Notes under the pieces: generated by a model
Told to the model about the DNA's origin: nothing
What the model saw: the letters and a program-made list of their open reading frames with translations, nothing else
The model's database searches: none
In this document: positions 1 through 9,900 of the stretch, in pieces
How the letters are laid out: each line of letters opens with the position of its first letter
Numbering within the stretch: the first letter of the stretch is position 1
Program-made: the position numbers and the translations under genes
Origin: Bacteroidota bacterium
Lineage (GTDB): Bacteria; Bacteroidota; Bacteroidia; Chitinophagales; Saprospiraceae
Assembly (NCBI GenBank): GCA_029781865.1
Contig: JAKOVW010000054.1
Span: 124,001 to 188,000 of the forward strand
Reading direction: 5' to 3'
DNA: 64,000 nt

Positions 1-11
1 ATTCTCAATAG

Positions 12-60
12 TTAATTAGTAATTAATAATTGGTAATTTGTAATTAGTATTTAATAATTG
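12..60. repeat. 7-bp period AT-rich repeat
   Basis: Seven consecutive heptamers of the form (G/A)TAATTA or ATAATTG fill this stretch in register, immediately before the first gene. The same AT-rich heptamer class recurs at 55445-55493. It belongs to the 7-bp period family found at several intergenic sites in the window. Confidence 0.6.
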
Positions 61-72
61 AAAATTTTCTCC

Positions 73-336
73 ATGAAATATCTTTTTTGGATTTGTTGGA
101 TCATCGATGCAGGTGTTGCCGCATGGTGGGTGATCAGCGATATGAACCTACAATACATACGTCCGAATCCGTATTCATTTGTCTTTTTACTTTACGTTCT
201 GGTCAATCTTTTGATCTTCCTGCTTTCAGACTATAAGAAGGCCGCCTTGATCATGAGTCTGATTCCCACCATTCCGCTGGCTTTGATGATGCTGGTCATT
301 ATCATCGCTACATTGACCGGCGGGAAATGGAATTAG
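73..336 (+). CDS. small three-helix membrane protein
   Basis: An 87-residue hydrophobic protein of unknown function. The reading frame could also open at TTG 58, but that codon is the last three bases of an AT-rich heptamer repeat, so the ATG at 73 is the better start. Three membrane segments are visible: about residues 2-21, 32-50 and 60-82 counted from the ATG, separated by a short polar loop (SDMNLQYIRPNP) and a basic DYKK turn. I recognise no catalytic motif or family. It stands alone, with heptamer repeats on both sides, and could be a conserved lineage-specific membrane protein. Confidence 0.6.
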   Translation: MKYLFWICWIIDAGVAAWWVISDMNLQYIRPNPYSFVFLLYVLVNLLIFLLSDYKKAALIMSLIPTIPLALMMLVIIIATLTGGKWN

Positions 337-339
337 GAA

Positions 340-607
340 TAAGAGGAGAGTTAGGAGTTAGCGGTTAGCAGTTAAAAGTGATGAACTAGGAACTAGGAGC
401 TAGGAACTAGGAGTGAGCAGTGAGCAGTTAGCAATTAAAAGTGATGAAGTAGAAGCGATGAGTGATGAGTGATACTTAAAATACTAGATATTTGAACCAA
501 TTCATAGCGCATGTTTCATCACTCATAGTTCATAGTTCAGATCTCAAAATTCAAATCCCATTGCTCTTAGTTCCTAGCTCCTAGTTCCTAGCTCCTAGTT
601 CCTAGTT
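340..607. repeat. long imperfect hairpin with heptamer-repeat arms
   Basis: The left arm at 383-438 is eight in-register heptamers of the GAACTAG/GAGCTAG/CAGTTAG type, followed at 441-475 by five more (GTGATGA type). The right arm at 566-607 is six heptamers of the CCTAGTT/CCTAGCT type. Positions 384-413 and 578-607 are exact reverse complements over 30 bp, so the element can fold as a hairpin with a loop of about 165 bases. The right arm runs into the 3' end of the receptor gene and supplies its last sense codon and TAG stop. It could act as a 3' transcript stabiliser or terminator, but there is no U-tract. Confidence 0.7.
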
Positions 608-3055
608 TCCTCCTGCCGATGCTCTTTTCTTTTCTTCTTCAGCACCGCTGGTGCGTTTGCGGCCACCGGAAATTTTGGTGCTTCCGAATTTATAATTGAC
701 GGAAAGTGACAATACACGGGTTTCGCGTTTGACATCGAATCGTTCGAAATAATCGCGGTAATAAATACTTGCACTCGGCAGATTCGTCCAGAAAATATCC
801 GTTGCACTTAATTTCAGACTTAATTTCTTTTGGAAAACCTGCTTTTGTATACCGAGACCAAGTCCCCACATGGTATTTAAATGCATAAATCCATACACCT
901 GCGGAGTCTGATATGAGAAATTTAATTCACCGGCCCAGTCATTTTCAAATTTAAATGAATTAGTACTGGACAGTTCCAACACCAGATTTCCGTCTGACAA
1001 ATGAGTATTTGCAAATTCGCCCTTGTACTTGCCAATCCAGGAATTGACATTCAACATGCTGCTCCAGTTTTTGAGGATATCAAAATGTGCACTTCCACTG
1101 ATGGAATAATTTTCAAAACGGGTCAGGTTTTCATTGGTTTGTACGGTAATGCGATTCTGTCCTTCCACTGGTCCGATGACTTCTGTAATGTTGTCCTCCG
1201 TACTCGAATACGTAAAGGATAGATTGTAATTTTTATTAAAATTGTGATTCCATTCAAAATTCCAGCTGTATTGCGGATTGAGATAAGGATTGCCTTCCTT
1301 ATACGTGCTTGGATCGAGGAAAAATTTAAATGGATTTAATTGCTCATAGTTCGGACGATCCAATCTTCTACTCACATTGAATCCCATGTTGTATTGAGGA
1401 GATACCGCATAATTAATAAACAGCGAAGGAAACAAATTGACATAGTTCTTATCAAAGGATTGTCCGTTGACCAATTGATTACCCTTTGCTATTGTTTGCT
1501 CGACTCTGAATCCGGCCTGCAGGCTGAACTTCTGCCATTCTTGCTGTAGGTTAATATAGGCTGCATTGATGTTTTCCTTATAGATAAAATGATTGCTCTT
1601 GGTGCTGTCGTAAACCGGTACCGGATTGCTTTTATCAAAAAATGCAAGATCATTATCTGCATCCACCATGCTACTTTTAATTCCTGCTTCCAGCTTGCCC
1701 TGATGATTCAGGTTTTTTGAAAAGTCCATTTTTAATGAACGTATTTTTAATTTTCCCTTCAGATCTCCGTACAGATAATAATCCGACGCCAGGGGTTGAT
1801 GTTGAACATCAAAATATTTTGTAAGAAAATTCTGCTCCGTATTATTTTCGAACCGGGCATAATCCAGATCTATATTGAGTTCTGTTCCTGCTGAGTCAAA
1901 ACTATGTTTTGCATTCAGGTTGATTGAATAGTTGGGCCAAACATCTTTGCTGTGATTGCTGGTAGAAAATGAAGACACTTTTTGGCCGGACTCATCCTCA
2001 ACATCCGAATTATTTTGTCCGTTTGGTTTAAATCTGTTTAGTGAACCAGTTGCAACAAATCCGACTACTGTTTTTCCATTCGGCAAATAGAAATCCGAGC
2101 CCAATCTTGCGAGATAAAAATTAAATGGAAACACCAGGTAATTTTGCTGATCATAAGCTCCGGTCCTGCTTTGATTTTCAAAAAATTCACGGTATAAATT
2201 GAGTTTGTTCAATCCCTGACGGTAACTGTAATTAGCATTACCAAAAATATTGAAATTTTTTTCGCGATGATTCAAATTAAGACTCACTCCGGTTTTCGGA
2301 TATACACCCTGTCCGTAATTTGCTGAAAGATTTCCATTCGTTCCGAATCGCTGATCCTTTTTCATTTTAATATCAATGATTCCTGCATTGCCGGCAGCAT
2401 CATACTTCGCCGGTGGATTGGTAATAATTTCGATGCGGTCCAGACTGTTGGAAGGCAATGCCTTGAGATAGTTGGCAAGATCTGATCCGGACATCGGAGT
2501 TGGTTTGCCATCAATCATGATTAAGACGCCTGACTTTCCTTTCATCGTAATGGCATCCAGATAATTGATCGTAACTCCTGGTGCTTTTTGCAATACTTCA
2601 AATGCACTGCTGCCACTTGCCAAAATGCTGCTTTCAACATTCACTACGTACCGGTCACTTTTGCGTTCGATAAATGGTTTCTTACCGGAGACCTGCACTT
2701 CATTCAACACCTGCTGCTTTGTTTCCAGCCGGATAATTCCCAAATCAATATCTGTTTTTGCATTTGATAACGGAGCGATTTCCTGAATGAGTGGCTGAAA
2801 GAAAACCATGCTTACTTTTAAAAAATACAATTGTTCCGACTTGGGTTCTAGTTCTAAAGTAAAATTACCCGTCTCATCGCAGGCCGTTGCTTTGATCAGC
2901 GAACTGTCTTTCTTCAAATGCAAACTTATATTGGCAAAGGGCAGCGGTTTGTCTTCCGAATCAATCACTTTTCCCGTAATAATATACAATGGTTTTGCAT
3001 TCAATGCAATACAAATAAATAGCCAAAGGCAAGCCAGGAGCATTACGCGATGCAT
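602..3055 (-). CDS. outer-membrane beta-barrel receptor (TonB-receptor-like, CarboxypepD_reg N-terminus)
   Basis: An 817-residue outer-membrane protein. Order seen: a signal peptide (residues 1-20, cleavage near LNAKP), a carboxypeptidase-regulatory-like beta-sandwich (about 25-110, TGKVIDSEDKPLPFANI), a plug-like domain (about 130-230, with APGVTI, DGKPTPM and the IEIITNPPAKYDAAGNAGII stretch) and a long beta-barrel (about 240-790). The domain plan matches the Bacteroidota outer membrane protein beta-barrel family related to TonB-dependent receptors. No classical TonB box is evident and there is no SusD partner next door, so the substrate cannot be named. The basic tail after the last strand (GGRKRTSGAEEEKKR) is usual for this family. 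The promoter region carries a -7 box (TATATTTG) and a dyad at 3164-3185, suggesting repressor control. Confidence 0.9.
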   Translation of the reverse strand: MHRVMLLACLWLFICIALNAKPLYIITGKVIDSEDKPLPFANISLHLKKDSSLIKATACDETGNFTLELEPKSEQLYFLKVSMVFFQPLIQEIAPLSNAKTDIDLGIIRLETKQQVLNEVQVSGKKPFIERKSDRYVVNVESSILASGSSAFEVLQKAPGVTINYLDAITMKGKSGVLIMIDGKPTPMSGSDLANYLKALPSNSLDRIEIITNPPAKYDAAGNAGIIDIKMKKDQRFGTNGNLSANYGQGVYPKTGVSLNLNHREKNFNIFGNANYSYRQGLNKLNLYREFFENQSRTGAYDQQNYLVFPFNFYLARLGSDFYLPNGKTVVGFVATGSLNRFKPNGQNNSDVEDESGQKVSSFSTSNHSKDVWPNYSINLNAKHSFDSAGTELNIDLDYARFENNTEQNFLTKYFDVQHQPLASDYYLYGDLKGKLKIRSLKMDFSKNLNHQGKLEAGIKSSMVDADNDLAFFDKSNPVPVYDSTKSNHFIYKENINAAYINLQQEWQKFSLQAGFRVEQTIAKGNQLVNGQSFDKNYVNLFPSLFINYAVSPQYNMGFNVSRRLDRPNYEQLNPFKFFLDPSTYKEGNPYLNPQYSWNFEWNHNFNKNYNLSFTYSSTEDNITEVIGPVEGQNRITVQTNENLTRFENYSISGSAHFDILKNWSSMLNVNSWIGKYKGEFANTHLSDGNLVLELSSTNSFKFENDWAGELNFSYQTPQVYGFMHLNTMWGLGLGIQKQVFQKKLSLKLSATDIFWTNLPSASIYYRDYFERFDVKRETRVLSLSVNYKFGSTKISGGRKRTSGAEEEKKRASAGGN

Positions 3056-3149
3056 ATAGTAATTTTAATAAATGAATAAAATGATTGCAGCTTAAACGCC
3101 TGCAAAAGTCAATTCAGAAGGAGACCTAAAGTCGCATTCCTTCCTGTGA

Positions 3150-3157
3150 CAAATATA
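3150..3157 (-). promoter_or_regulatory. candidate -7 box of the receptor gene
   Basis: On the minus strand this reads TATATTTG, an exact match to the Bacteroidota -7 consensus TAnnTTTG. It lies about 95 bases upstream of the ATG at 3055. No clear -33 TTTG is found at the right spacing, as expected for a promoter that needs an activator or is held by the adjacent dyad. Confidence 0.4.
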
Positions 3158-3163
3158 ATACAA

Positions 3164-3185
3164 ATCTACGAAATGATTCGTAGAT
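3164..3185. promoter_or_regulatory. dyad operator candidate (9-4-9)
   Basis: A 9-bp perfect inverted repeat (ATCTACGAA / TTCGTAGAT) separated by 4 bases. It sits six bases upstream of the TATATTTG box, so it would cover the spacer and -33 region. Its core ACGAAATGATTCGT differs in one base from the dyad in front of prc at 29517-29532, which is placed the same way. This is the geometry of a winged-helix repressor site. No such regulator gene is in the window. Confidence 0.5.
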
Positions 3186-3428
3186 ATAAAAAATTTCTTT
3201 TTTTCTATTCACCCCGGTTGAAGGGGACATGGTAGGATCAGGAAATATCGACTGGAATAGATTCAGACATGCCCTTGTGAAGTAATAAAGAAAAACTGAA
3301 CCATGTCAAGATGACAAAGCAATACAATCGCGCTGTTGAATAATTCTGATTCGGGATGGATTACAAAAACTACTCACATGAACCTTACGGAATAGCTTAG
3401 TGTATCCCCTTTTGTGCATAAATACATT

Positions 3429-3926
3429 TTATTCCATCAGCGTGGAAAACGGGTCTTCGCTTCTTGGATGCAGATTGTGATCATGTATTAATCGCACACA
3501 GGTGTTCCAGCGAAGTATAGAATCATCATTGCCCGCAGGCCGGATTGCTTCTGCTTTTTCATAATGGTTCATTGCTTCGGTAAACCATTCATAAACAGTA
3601 AACTGACCACCCATAAAATTCTGGGACAAGAGAGAAACGGCCTGCCGTTCACAAATGATCCCATGAAAGTATTGTTTTTCGTACTCGCTGTTCAATCTCG
3701 AAATGAGATCTTTCACTTTAGCACTGTAATCCAGGCGATACCTGCCCAGCTGATCCGCAATAGAGAGTAATAAAATCGCAATTGCCTGCTGGTTATTGGG
3801 TTCGATTTCCAGAATATCCTGGCAAATACTTTCCGAAAAATCCGGTTCATTCAGCATGCGATAGCGCTCTGCTTTAATAATGGCCTGAGGGATTCCTTCT
3901 TTGGTTATGGGTTTTAGTTTGAACAT
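3429..3926 (-). CDS. small TPR-like protein
   Basis: A 165-residue soluble protein without signal peptide or membrane segment. It begins with a helix-turn-helix pair typical of tetratricopeptide repeats (AIIKAERYRMLNEPDFSESI followed by ILEIEPNNQQAIAILL, about residues 16-53), then a variable middle and a second repeat-like stretch (WFTEAMNHYEKAEAIRPAGND, about 114-134). The function is unknown; TPR proteins usually mediate protein contacts. It is a single-gene unit with 370-415 bp gaps on either side. The ATG at 3926 is the only sensible start. Confidence 0.75.
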   Translation of the reverse strand: MFKLKPITKEGIPQAIIKAERYRMLNEPDFSESICQDILEIEPNNQQAIAILLLSIADQLGRYRLDYSAKVKDLISRLNSEYEKQYFHGIICERQAVSLLSQNFMGGQFTVYEWFTEAMNHYEKAEAIRPAGNDDSILRWNTCVRLIHDHNLHPRSEDPFSTLME

Positions 3927-4291
3927 GATATTATGATTAATCCGGTTAATTTAATTATCTAAAGATTTAACTGATTGCCTGAATAAAATTGTATAAGTAA
4001 CGATACAAAGGTATGTTAGCAAGGGCAGTTGTACTACTCTATTAAAGTCAAAATTTGATCAGGTTTGTCATTTTTCCCATAAAGTTCTTTCTTACAAGTT
4101 TTACGTACTTTTAACTAAATAAGCTGTATTTTTGATTTCATTTCCTATTTCCATCGTCACCCATTAAAATTTATTTCCAGGTATCAATCGATTGATGATT
4201 AAGCATGTAGGTTTACTTCAATCCATTCGATTTACCGATTATGTTTGTGGCCCGAAAGATTCCATTAGAATAGTCTTCACTTTGAAATACT

Positions 4292-4323
4292 TTTGGTAAG
4301 CAAAGTTGCATGTTATATATTTA
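4292..4323 (+). promoter_or_regulatory. candidate promoter of the 809-aa secreted protein gene
   Basis: TTTG at 4292-4295, a 20-base spacer, then TATATTTA at 4316-4323. This is one base away from the Bacteroidota consensus TTTG-N19/20-TAnnTTTG. Transcription would start near 4330, a few bases before the ATG at 4342. Confidence 0.4.
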
Positions 4324-4341
4324 CTTTAAAACCAAATACAT

Positions 4342-6771
4342 ATGAATAAATTTAACACCACCTTATTGCTGCTCTTCCTGTTGAAGATTGCATTTCCCGA
4401 TTCCGGATTTTCTATGCCAAATAATATATCGACTTCCGATACGATCATTATGCCACCTAATTTTGATGGCAAAGACCGCCCCACCCTTCAATGCGACGGT
4501 CAGGTCAATAAAAGTATTAATGTTGGTCTTGCCATGCTGAATAGTCCAATCTGCGTTGGAGAAGAAATTTTGGATTCAGCATTTTGGTATGCTCATCCCG
4601 GCGAACCGGATGAATATCCCAAAAGACGCCTGCCCAAAATCCTGGGATGGAATTATATCGATGATTCAAATGATCCGAATTTCAATCACCCTAATCCGGA
4701 CACCTTATATTATCCGGAACACAATGTCTGGTCACCATCAGATCCGCTTTGCTGGGGACCCAATCAACATATCATGGGCTCCGGAACCGGTAGACCTTTT
4801 AGTCCGGATTGCTCGACACTAGTCATAAGCTATACCGATTCAATCATCAATCATGTCTCCTCTTCCTGTGATCCCAACACCTTGACTTGTTATGACATTT
4901 TGCGTTCGTGGATCATATTTGACTCATGTAGCGGAGTGGAAAGCAAACACGTGCAAGTCATAAAAATCACAGATACCATACCACCGTTCATCATTTATCC
5001 AGATACCGTTCTCATTAATTCCGAAGCTTTTAATTGTGGTCGATGGGAAGTTTCCACACCTTATTTAACGGACAATTGTTCGCTGGAAATCCATTATCAA
5101 ATCGAGTTCGATAGTGCAATGATTTTAGGCAATGACACCACCGGTTATGTAGTCGTCAATATTCAACCGGGAATACACACCGCCTATATCGTTGCGAGCG
5201 ATTGTTGTGGCAACACGACGCGCAGACCAGTTATTTTGCAGGCGGAAGACCATATCCCACCAAATGCAGTATGTAGTAATAGAAGAGTGGTATCTATTAC
5301 CGGTAACCAGGCTCCTGGTCATAATTTTACCAAAGTTTTTGCGCGTGATCTGGATCAGGGAAGTATTGACAATTGTGCCACGACTGTTTATTTTAAAACA
5401 ATCCGAATTGATCAATTAAAAGGCACAGGTAATGGAAGTGTTGAAGATCAAAATGATAATGGTACGAATTGCAAAGGATTCAACGGAGACGATGATTCCA
5501 CTCTGGTTGGTAATCAGATTTACTTTGATGATTACACGAGTCTATGTTGTTCAGATGTTGGACAAACAATACAAGCTGTCCTTCGCGTATTTGAATTGGA
5601 TCCGGGACCGGGACCTGTTGCACCATCGCGCATGAGTAAAGGCGGTGATCTGTTCAATCATTATACAGACTGTTTGAGTGACTTAGAAGTACAGGATAAA
5701 TCAGTGCCGACTCTTGTTTCTCCACCGGATATTGTAATTAGTTGTGCATTTCAATTTGACATTTCAAAACTAAATGATCCCAACGACTCTACTTTTGGAA
5801 AAGTAGTTACCGATTTATCATTGAGAAGAAAGGTTTATACAAAGGATATTGTTTGTCATAACTATTGTATCAAGAATGACAAAACCGGATATCCGGGAAA
5901 TGATCCCGGTGCTCCACCTTCAAATCCACCTGCCGGAAACAGAGCATGTGAATATTACCTTACTTTGTTTGATACCGCACATGCGGATCGCACTTACAGT
6001 ATGGCCTGGGGATTTGATGGATATTCACTTAGTGCCTGTGACAATGTTTTGTCACTCAGTGTCACCGATAAACGAGTATGCGGGCAGGGAAGAATCGATC
6101 GGAAAATTACTACCACCGGTGCTAACGGCATTAAAGTTTCTGCCACGCAAACCATTTGGATAGTAGATTGCGATCCATTTTACATCAATCGAAATGATGC
6201 CTGCGATCCTAATGATGATATCATATGGCCCGGGAATTGCAATGGGACTCCAACCATTATAAGCGATTGCGCAACAAATACGAATCCGGATAATCCGCTA
6301 CTGGGAAAACCTGTGATAGATCACAATGCTGATGATAAATGTGCATCAATCAGCATGAGTTATTCAGATGAAGTAATTACTATATTACCGGATACCTGCC
6401 TTCGGATTTTACGCACCTGGGTAGTTACTGACTTTTGCCAATACGACCCATCAATAGATACATTGACCGGCAAATGGAAACATGTTCAGGAAATTAAAAT
6501 TCTGAACGTCGTTGGAACGGAGGATAAAAAAAGAAATAACAATGAGTTTTATGTAATGCCAAATCCATCATATGGAACCGTATTTATTAAAAGCTCCTAT
6601 GTCATTGATCATATTAAAGTAATTTCCAGTTTAGGTAAAACTTGTGCTTACTACAGTATACCTGATAATCATTCTATTGAACTCAACAACACGTCTCCCG
6701 GTGTTTATTTTATACAGGCTTATTTTAAAGGACAACATGTTGCTTCAACAAAATTTGTGATTGTTGAATAG
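4342..6771 (+). CDS. secreted cysteine-rich HYR-like protein with T9SS sorting domain
   Basis: An 809-residue exported protein. A signal peptide covers about residues 1-25. The body (about 35-725) consists of cysteine-rich beta-sandwich units with the TDNCS and DCCGN signatures typical of HYR/Ig-like repeats in Bacteroidota, including segments such as CWGPNQ, CYDILRSW and DCDPFYIN. The last 80 residues form a T9SS type A sorting domain (MPNPSYGTVFI at its start; PGVYFIQA near the end, ending VIVE). It is a shorter paralogue of the convergent 1690-residue protein: residues 35-725 align almost end to end with that protein's central part, but the dockerin and cohesin modules are missing. The likely role is a surface adhesin or matrix protein. 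No catalytic motif is seen. Confidence 0.85.
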   Translation: MNKFNTTLLLLFLLKIAFPDSGFSMPNNISTSDTIIMPPNFDGKDRPTLQCDGQVNKSINVGLAMLNSPICVGEEILDSAFWYAHPGEPDEYPKRRLPKILGWNYIDDSNDPNFNHPNPDTLYYPEHNVWSPSDPLCWGPNQHIMGSGTGRPFSPDCSTLVISYTDSIINHVSSSCDPNTLTCYDILRSWIIFDSCSGVESKHVQVIKITDTIPPFIIYPDTVLINSEAFNCGRWEVSTPYLTDNCSLEIHYQIEFDSAMILGNDTTGYVVVNIQPGIHTAYIVASDCCGNTTRRPVILQAEDHIPPNAVCSNRRVVSITGNQAPGHNFTKVFARDLDQGSIDNCATTVYFKTIRIDQLKGTGNGSVEDQNDNGTNCKGFNGDDDSTLVGNQIYFDDYTSLCCSDVGQTIQAVLRVFELDPGPGPVAPSRMSKGGDLFNHYTDCLSDLEVQDKSVPTLVSPPDIVISCAFQFDISKLNDPNDSTFGKVVTDLSLRRKVYTKDIVCHNYCIKNDKTGYPGNDPGAPPSNPPAGNRACEYYLTLFDTAHADRTYSMAWGFDGYSLSACDNVLSLSVTDKRVCGQGRIDRKITTTGANGIKVSATQTIWIVDCDPFYINRNDACDPNDDIIWPGNCNGTPTIISDCATNTNPDNPLLGKPVIDHNADDKCASISMSYSDEVITILPDTCLRILRTWVVTDFCQYDPSIDTLTGKWKHVQEIKILNVVGTEDKKRNNNEFYVMPNPSYGTVFIKSSYVIDHIKVISSLGKTCAYYSIPDNHSIELNNTSPGVYFIQAYFKGQHVASTKFVIVE

Positions 6772-6801
6772 GGATGAAGACATAATAAAAAAATAATTTG
6801 A

Positions 6802-6854
6802 AACACATAGACACATAAGAACTTAAATCATTTCAACTTATGTGTCTTTGTGTT
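6802..6854. terminator. bidirectional terminator-like hairpin
   Basis: An 18-bp stem with one mismatch (6802-6819 with 6837-6854) and a 17-base loop, placed between two convergent genes: 31 bases after the stop at 6771 and about 100 bases from the other stop at 6958. The flanks are A-rich on the left and A/T-rich on the right, without a long U-tract. The stem is made of ACACATAGACACAT words, which resemble the TATGTGTTCTATGTG text near 14945. Confidence 0.5.
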
Positions 6855-6957
6855 AAATAATTTTGCCAAGCTTTGACAATTAGCGCCCATAGATAATATC
6901 TGAACACTACCGGTATTGATTTTTTATATCTGTATCAGGTCGAAAGAATTATATTAT

Positions 6958-9900
6958 TTATTCCACAACCATCCTTTTCGCACTCGTGTAATCCCCTGCA
7001 TTCAACTGATAATAATATACTCCCGGTAACGACAAGGTTTCGCGTTTCAGCTTAATGCTGTTCCAGCCTTTTTTGCCTATAAGTTCTTCCGTCCAAACCA
7101 CTTTGCCGGTCAAATCATAAATACTTAACTGGGCAGTAAGCGATTCAGGTAAAACAAAATGGATCATGGTCTCCTTATTAAATGGATTAGGCGTATTCTG
7201 ATACAGTTCAAATAAACCTGATTCCTTAGACTTGTTATCGCGAATCACGGATAGACTTATTTCTTTGGCATTTAACAGATTGTCGTATGCTTCCGCCCTC
7301 GTGATCTGGCTATTTAAATTGAACTGATCTTCCAGGTTTCCATTCTTCATGGCACGGAACAACAGCGAAAAAAGCACGGTTCCGGATTCTTCACTTTGCA
7401 TCGTTTTAGCATTCCAGCTGGTCGTCAGAATTCCTTCATTCTTCTTTTGTGTACCAAAATTGTATTCATTCATCTGCAAGGCACCCGATTCAAAGGATTC
7501 ATAATTCAACACATCCTGATTGTACTTAAGCGTAAACTGATACGCGGCAATATTTTTAAAATTGCGGGATTTGAATTCCATTTTGTACAATTCACCCGCA
7601 ACGAGGTAATGGCTGTCAATTTCGAATTGCAGCACTTCCTGATTTCTCGTTGTAATGCTGCTTATATTATTTGCAATCGCAGAATTATTTACATCTCCCA
7701 CTTTAATGGAAATAAAATCCATGAAGTAATTAATGTCTTTCGGCACCTGGATCGTAGCTTCCCGCGGTGAATTCCAGGGTGACTTTAAATCCATTGGATG
7801 ATTCGACGGAACAAAAGTCCATGAATCCGATTTATCAAATTTTGTAATCACTCCCAAAATCAATTTTCGGATTTCTAAAACATCAGCGCTTGTAATACTC
7901 ATTGACTTATTGACATCCGCAGCAATCCATTGATAAGGACTTGATAAAATTTCCTGACCCAGAATGTGTCGTTGAATTTTGACTATATCTGCAGTGCTGA
8001 TACCATTCAGCGGATCATCTTTCCTCGTTGGTCTGACTACATATTCTTTGTTGGTGCCAAAAGAAAGATCTCCGAATAAGTACTGTCCGGTATTATTCGT
8101 AATAATTTCCTTTTTCATCGTTCCGGATTCCATCAATTGCACATCGACATTGCTGGTATTTACATCCATCATCGTTTTTACCACACCTGAAATCTGTGCA
8201 GAATGACCGACATTAGGACAGACATCCTGCGGATCCTGCACCATGACGGCCGTTTTGCAACAATCTTTATTTCCTTCTTCGTCCTCCACACACAAAGTGA
8301 GTGCAATAGTTAAATCTGTATTCACCTTGTTTTTAACAAACTCATCACAACAAATAGCCAGGCTGTCAGCATTGTTGTTTTCAAAATAAATTTTAAGATG
8401 TTTTGAATCCGTACAATTGTCATAACTACCTGCATCAAAATCCCTGGCCCAGATGGTGATGCATTCTGTGCTCGGCATTACCGTAGTAATCAATCCGGCA
8501 TTACAATACGGGGTAGGTCTTTTGCAATCTTTTATTTCGAATAATTTGCAATTAACGGCAATATTACCGCAACCATCTTCTACATACCAGCACACTTTGT
8601 GTATGCCGAGAGGATATACTCCGCTGGCATCAAAAGGACTGGTTGGATTTTGTGCATACGGATTGTCATGTATATACGGTTTCCTGCCTGCACCGAGACT
8701 TTTTTGAGATAAAGATCCAACTTCAAAATCATAACCATTATGTATTCCCTTGCCGTCATTATACAAATCTATTTTGTAATCGAACGATAACCAATCCACA
8801 GGACTACAGTTATCTGTTGCTTCTGCTTTTATCTGTAAATAACCGTAACAGATATTGTCATTCGGATTTTTTACGGCAGCATAACAATTGCCCATCGTAA
8901 TCGTTATCGCTGGTTTATCGACATCGTGTACTTTTATCACTTGCAGGTACTCCCATCTTCCGGTAGTTGAACTGATCAGCGGATCATACTGACACCAGTC
9001 TATCACAGTCCATTTGCGCACCACTTTAAAACAAGCATCCGTCTCAATGTTAAAAACTTCATCTACAAATTCTATACTGACCAATGAACATAAATCATCT
9101 GCATTATTTTCAATAACCGGTCTTCCCAATGCTGGATTATCCGGACTGATATCAGCACCGCATCCATCAATAGTCGTTGCAATGCCTGTGCAATTGCCCG
9201 GCCAGGTGATATCGTCATCTGGATCGCAATGATCATTTCCGTTGATATAAAATGGATCACAATCAACGACCCAAATGGTTTGAGTTGCAGTAACACTGGT
9301 TCCATTAGGACCCAATGCGACAATCGTTCTGCTTATTCTACCCTGCCCACATTCACGGTTATCATTTACGGCAATACTAAAATTGGTTCCACAGGCACCG
9401 ATAACGGTTCCATCAAATCCCCACAGCAAATCATAGATCCTGTCGAAATGAGAAGTGTCAAAATAAAAATTATAGAGACTACAGGCCTTATTTGAAACCG
9501 GAGGATTCGATTGCGATGCTCCGGGAATATATCCAGGATAACCTGTAATTGCATTACTGGTACAATAGTTATGACAAACCACATCTTTGGTAATGACTTT
9601 TTTTCTTGACTTAATTTCTGTGACTACTCTTCCAAACGTGGCATCATCCGGCTTACTTATTTTATCGATATCAAACCAGAACGAACAACTCACGACTATG
9701 TCCGGTGGCGCAGTAACCGTCGGCAAGGTTTTATCCTGCACCTGGATGTCGACCATGCAATCATTGAAATGACCGGCAAGATCACCATTATTATTCATGC
9801 GTCCCGGGTTGATGGGTCCATCGCCTGTCTCACGATCAAACACGCGCAAGACTACGCGAATTGTTTTACCAACATCATTGCAACAGAAACGAGCATAGTC

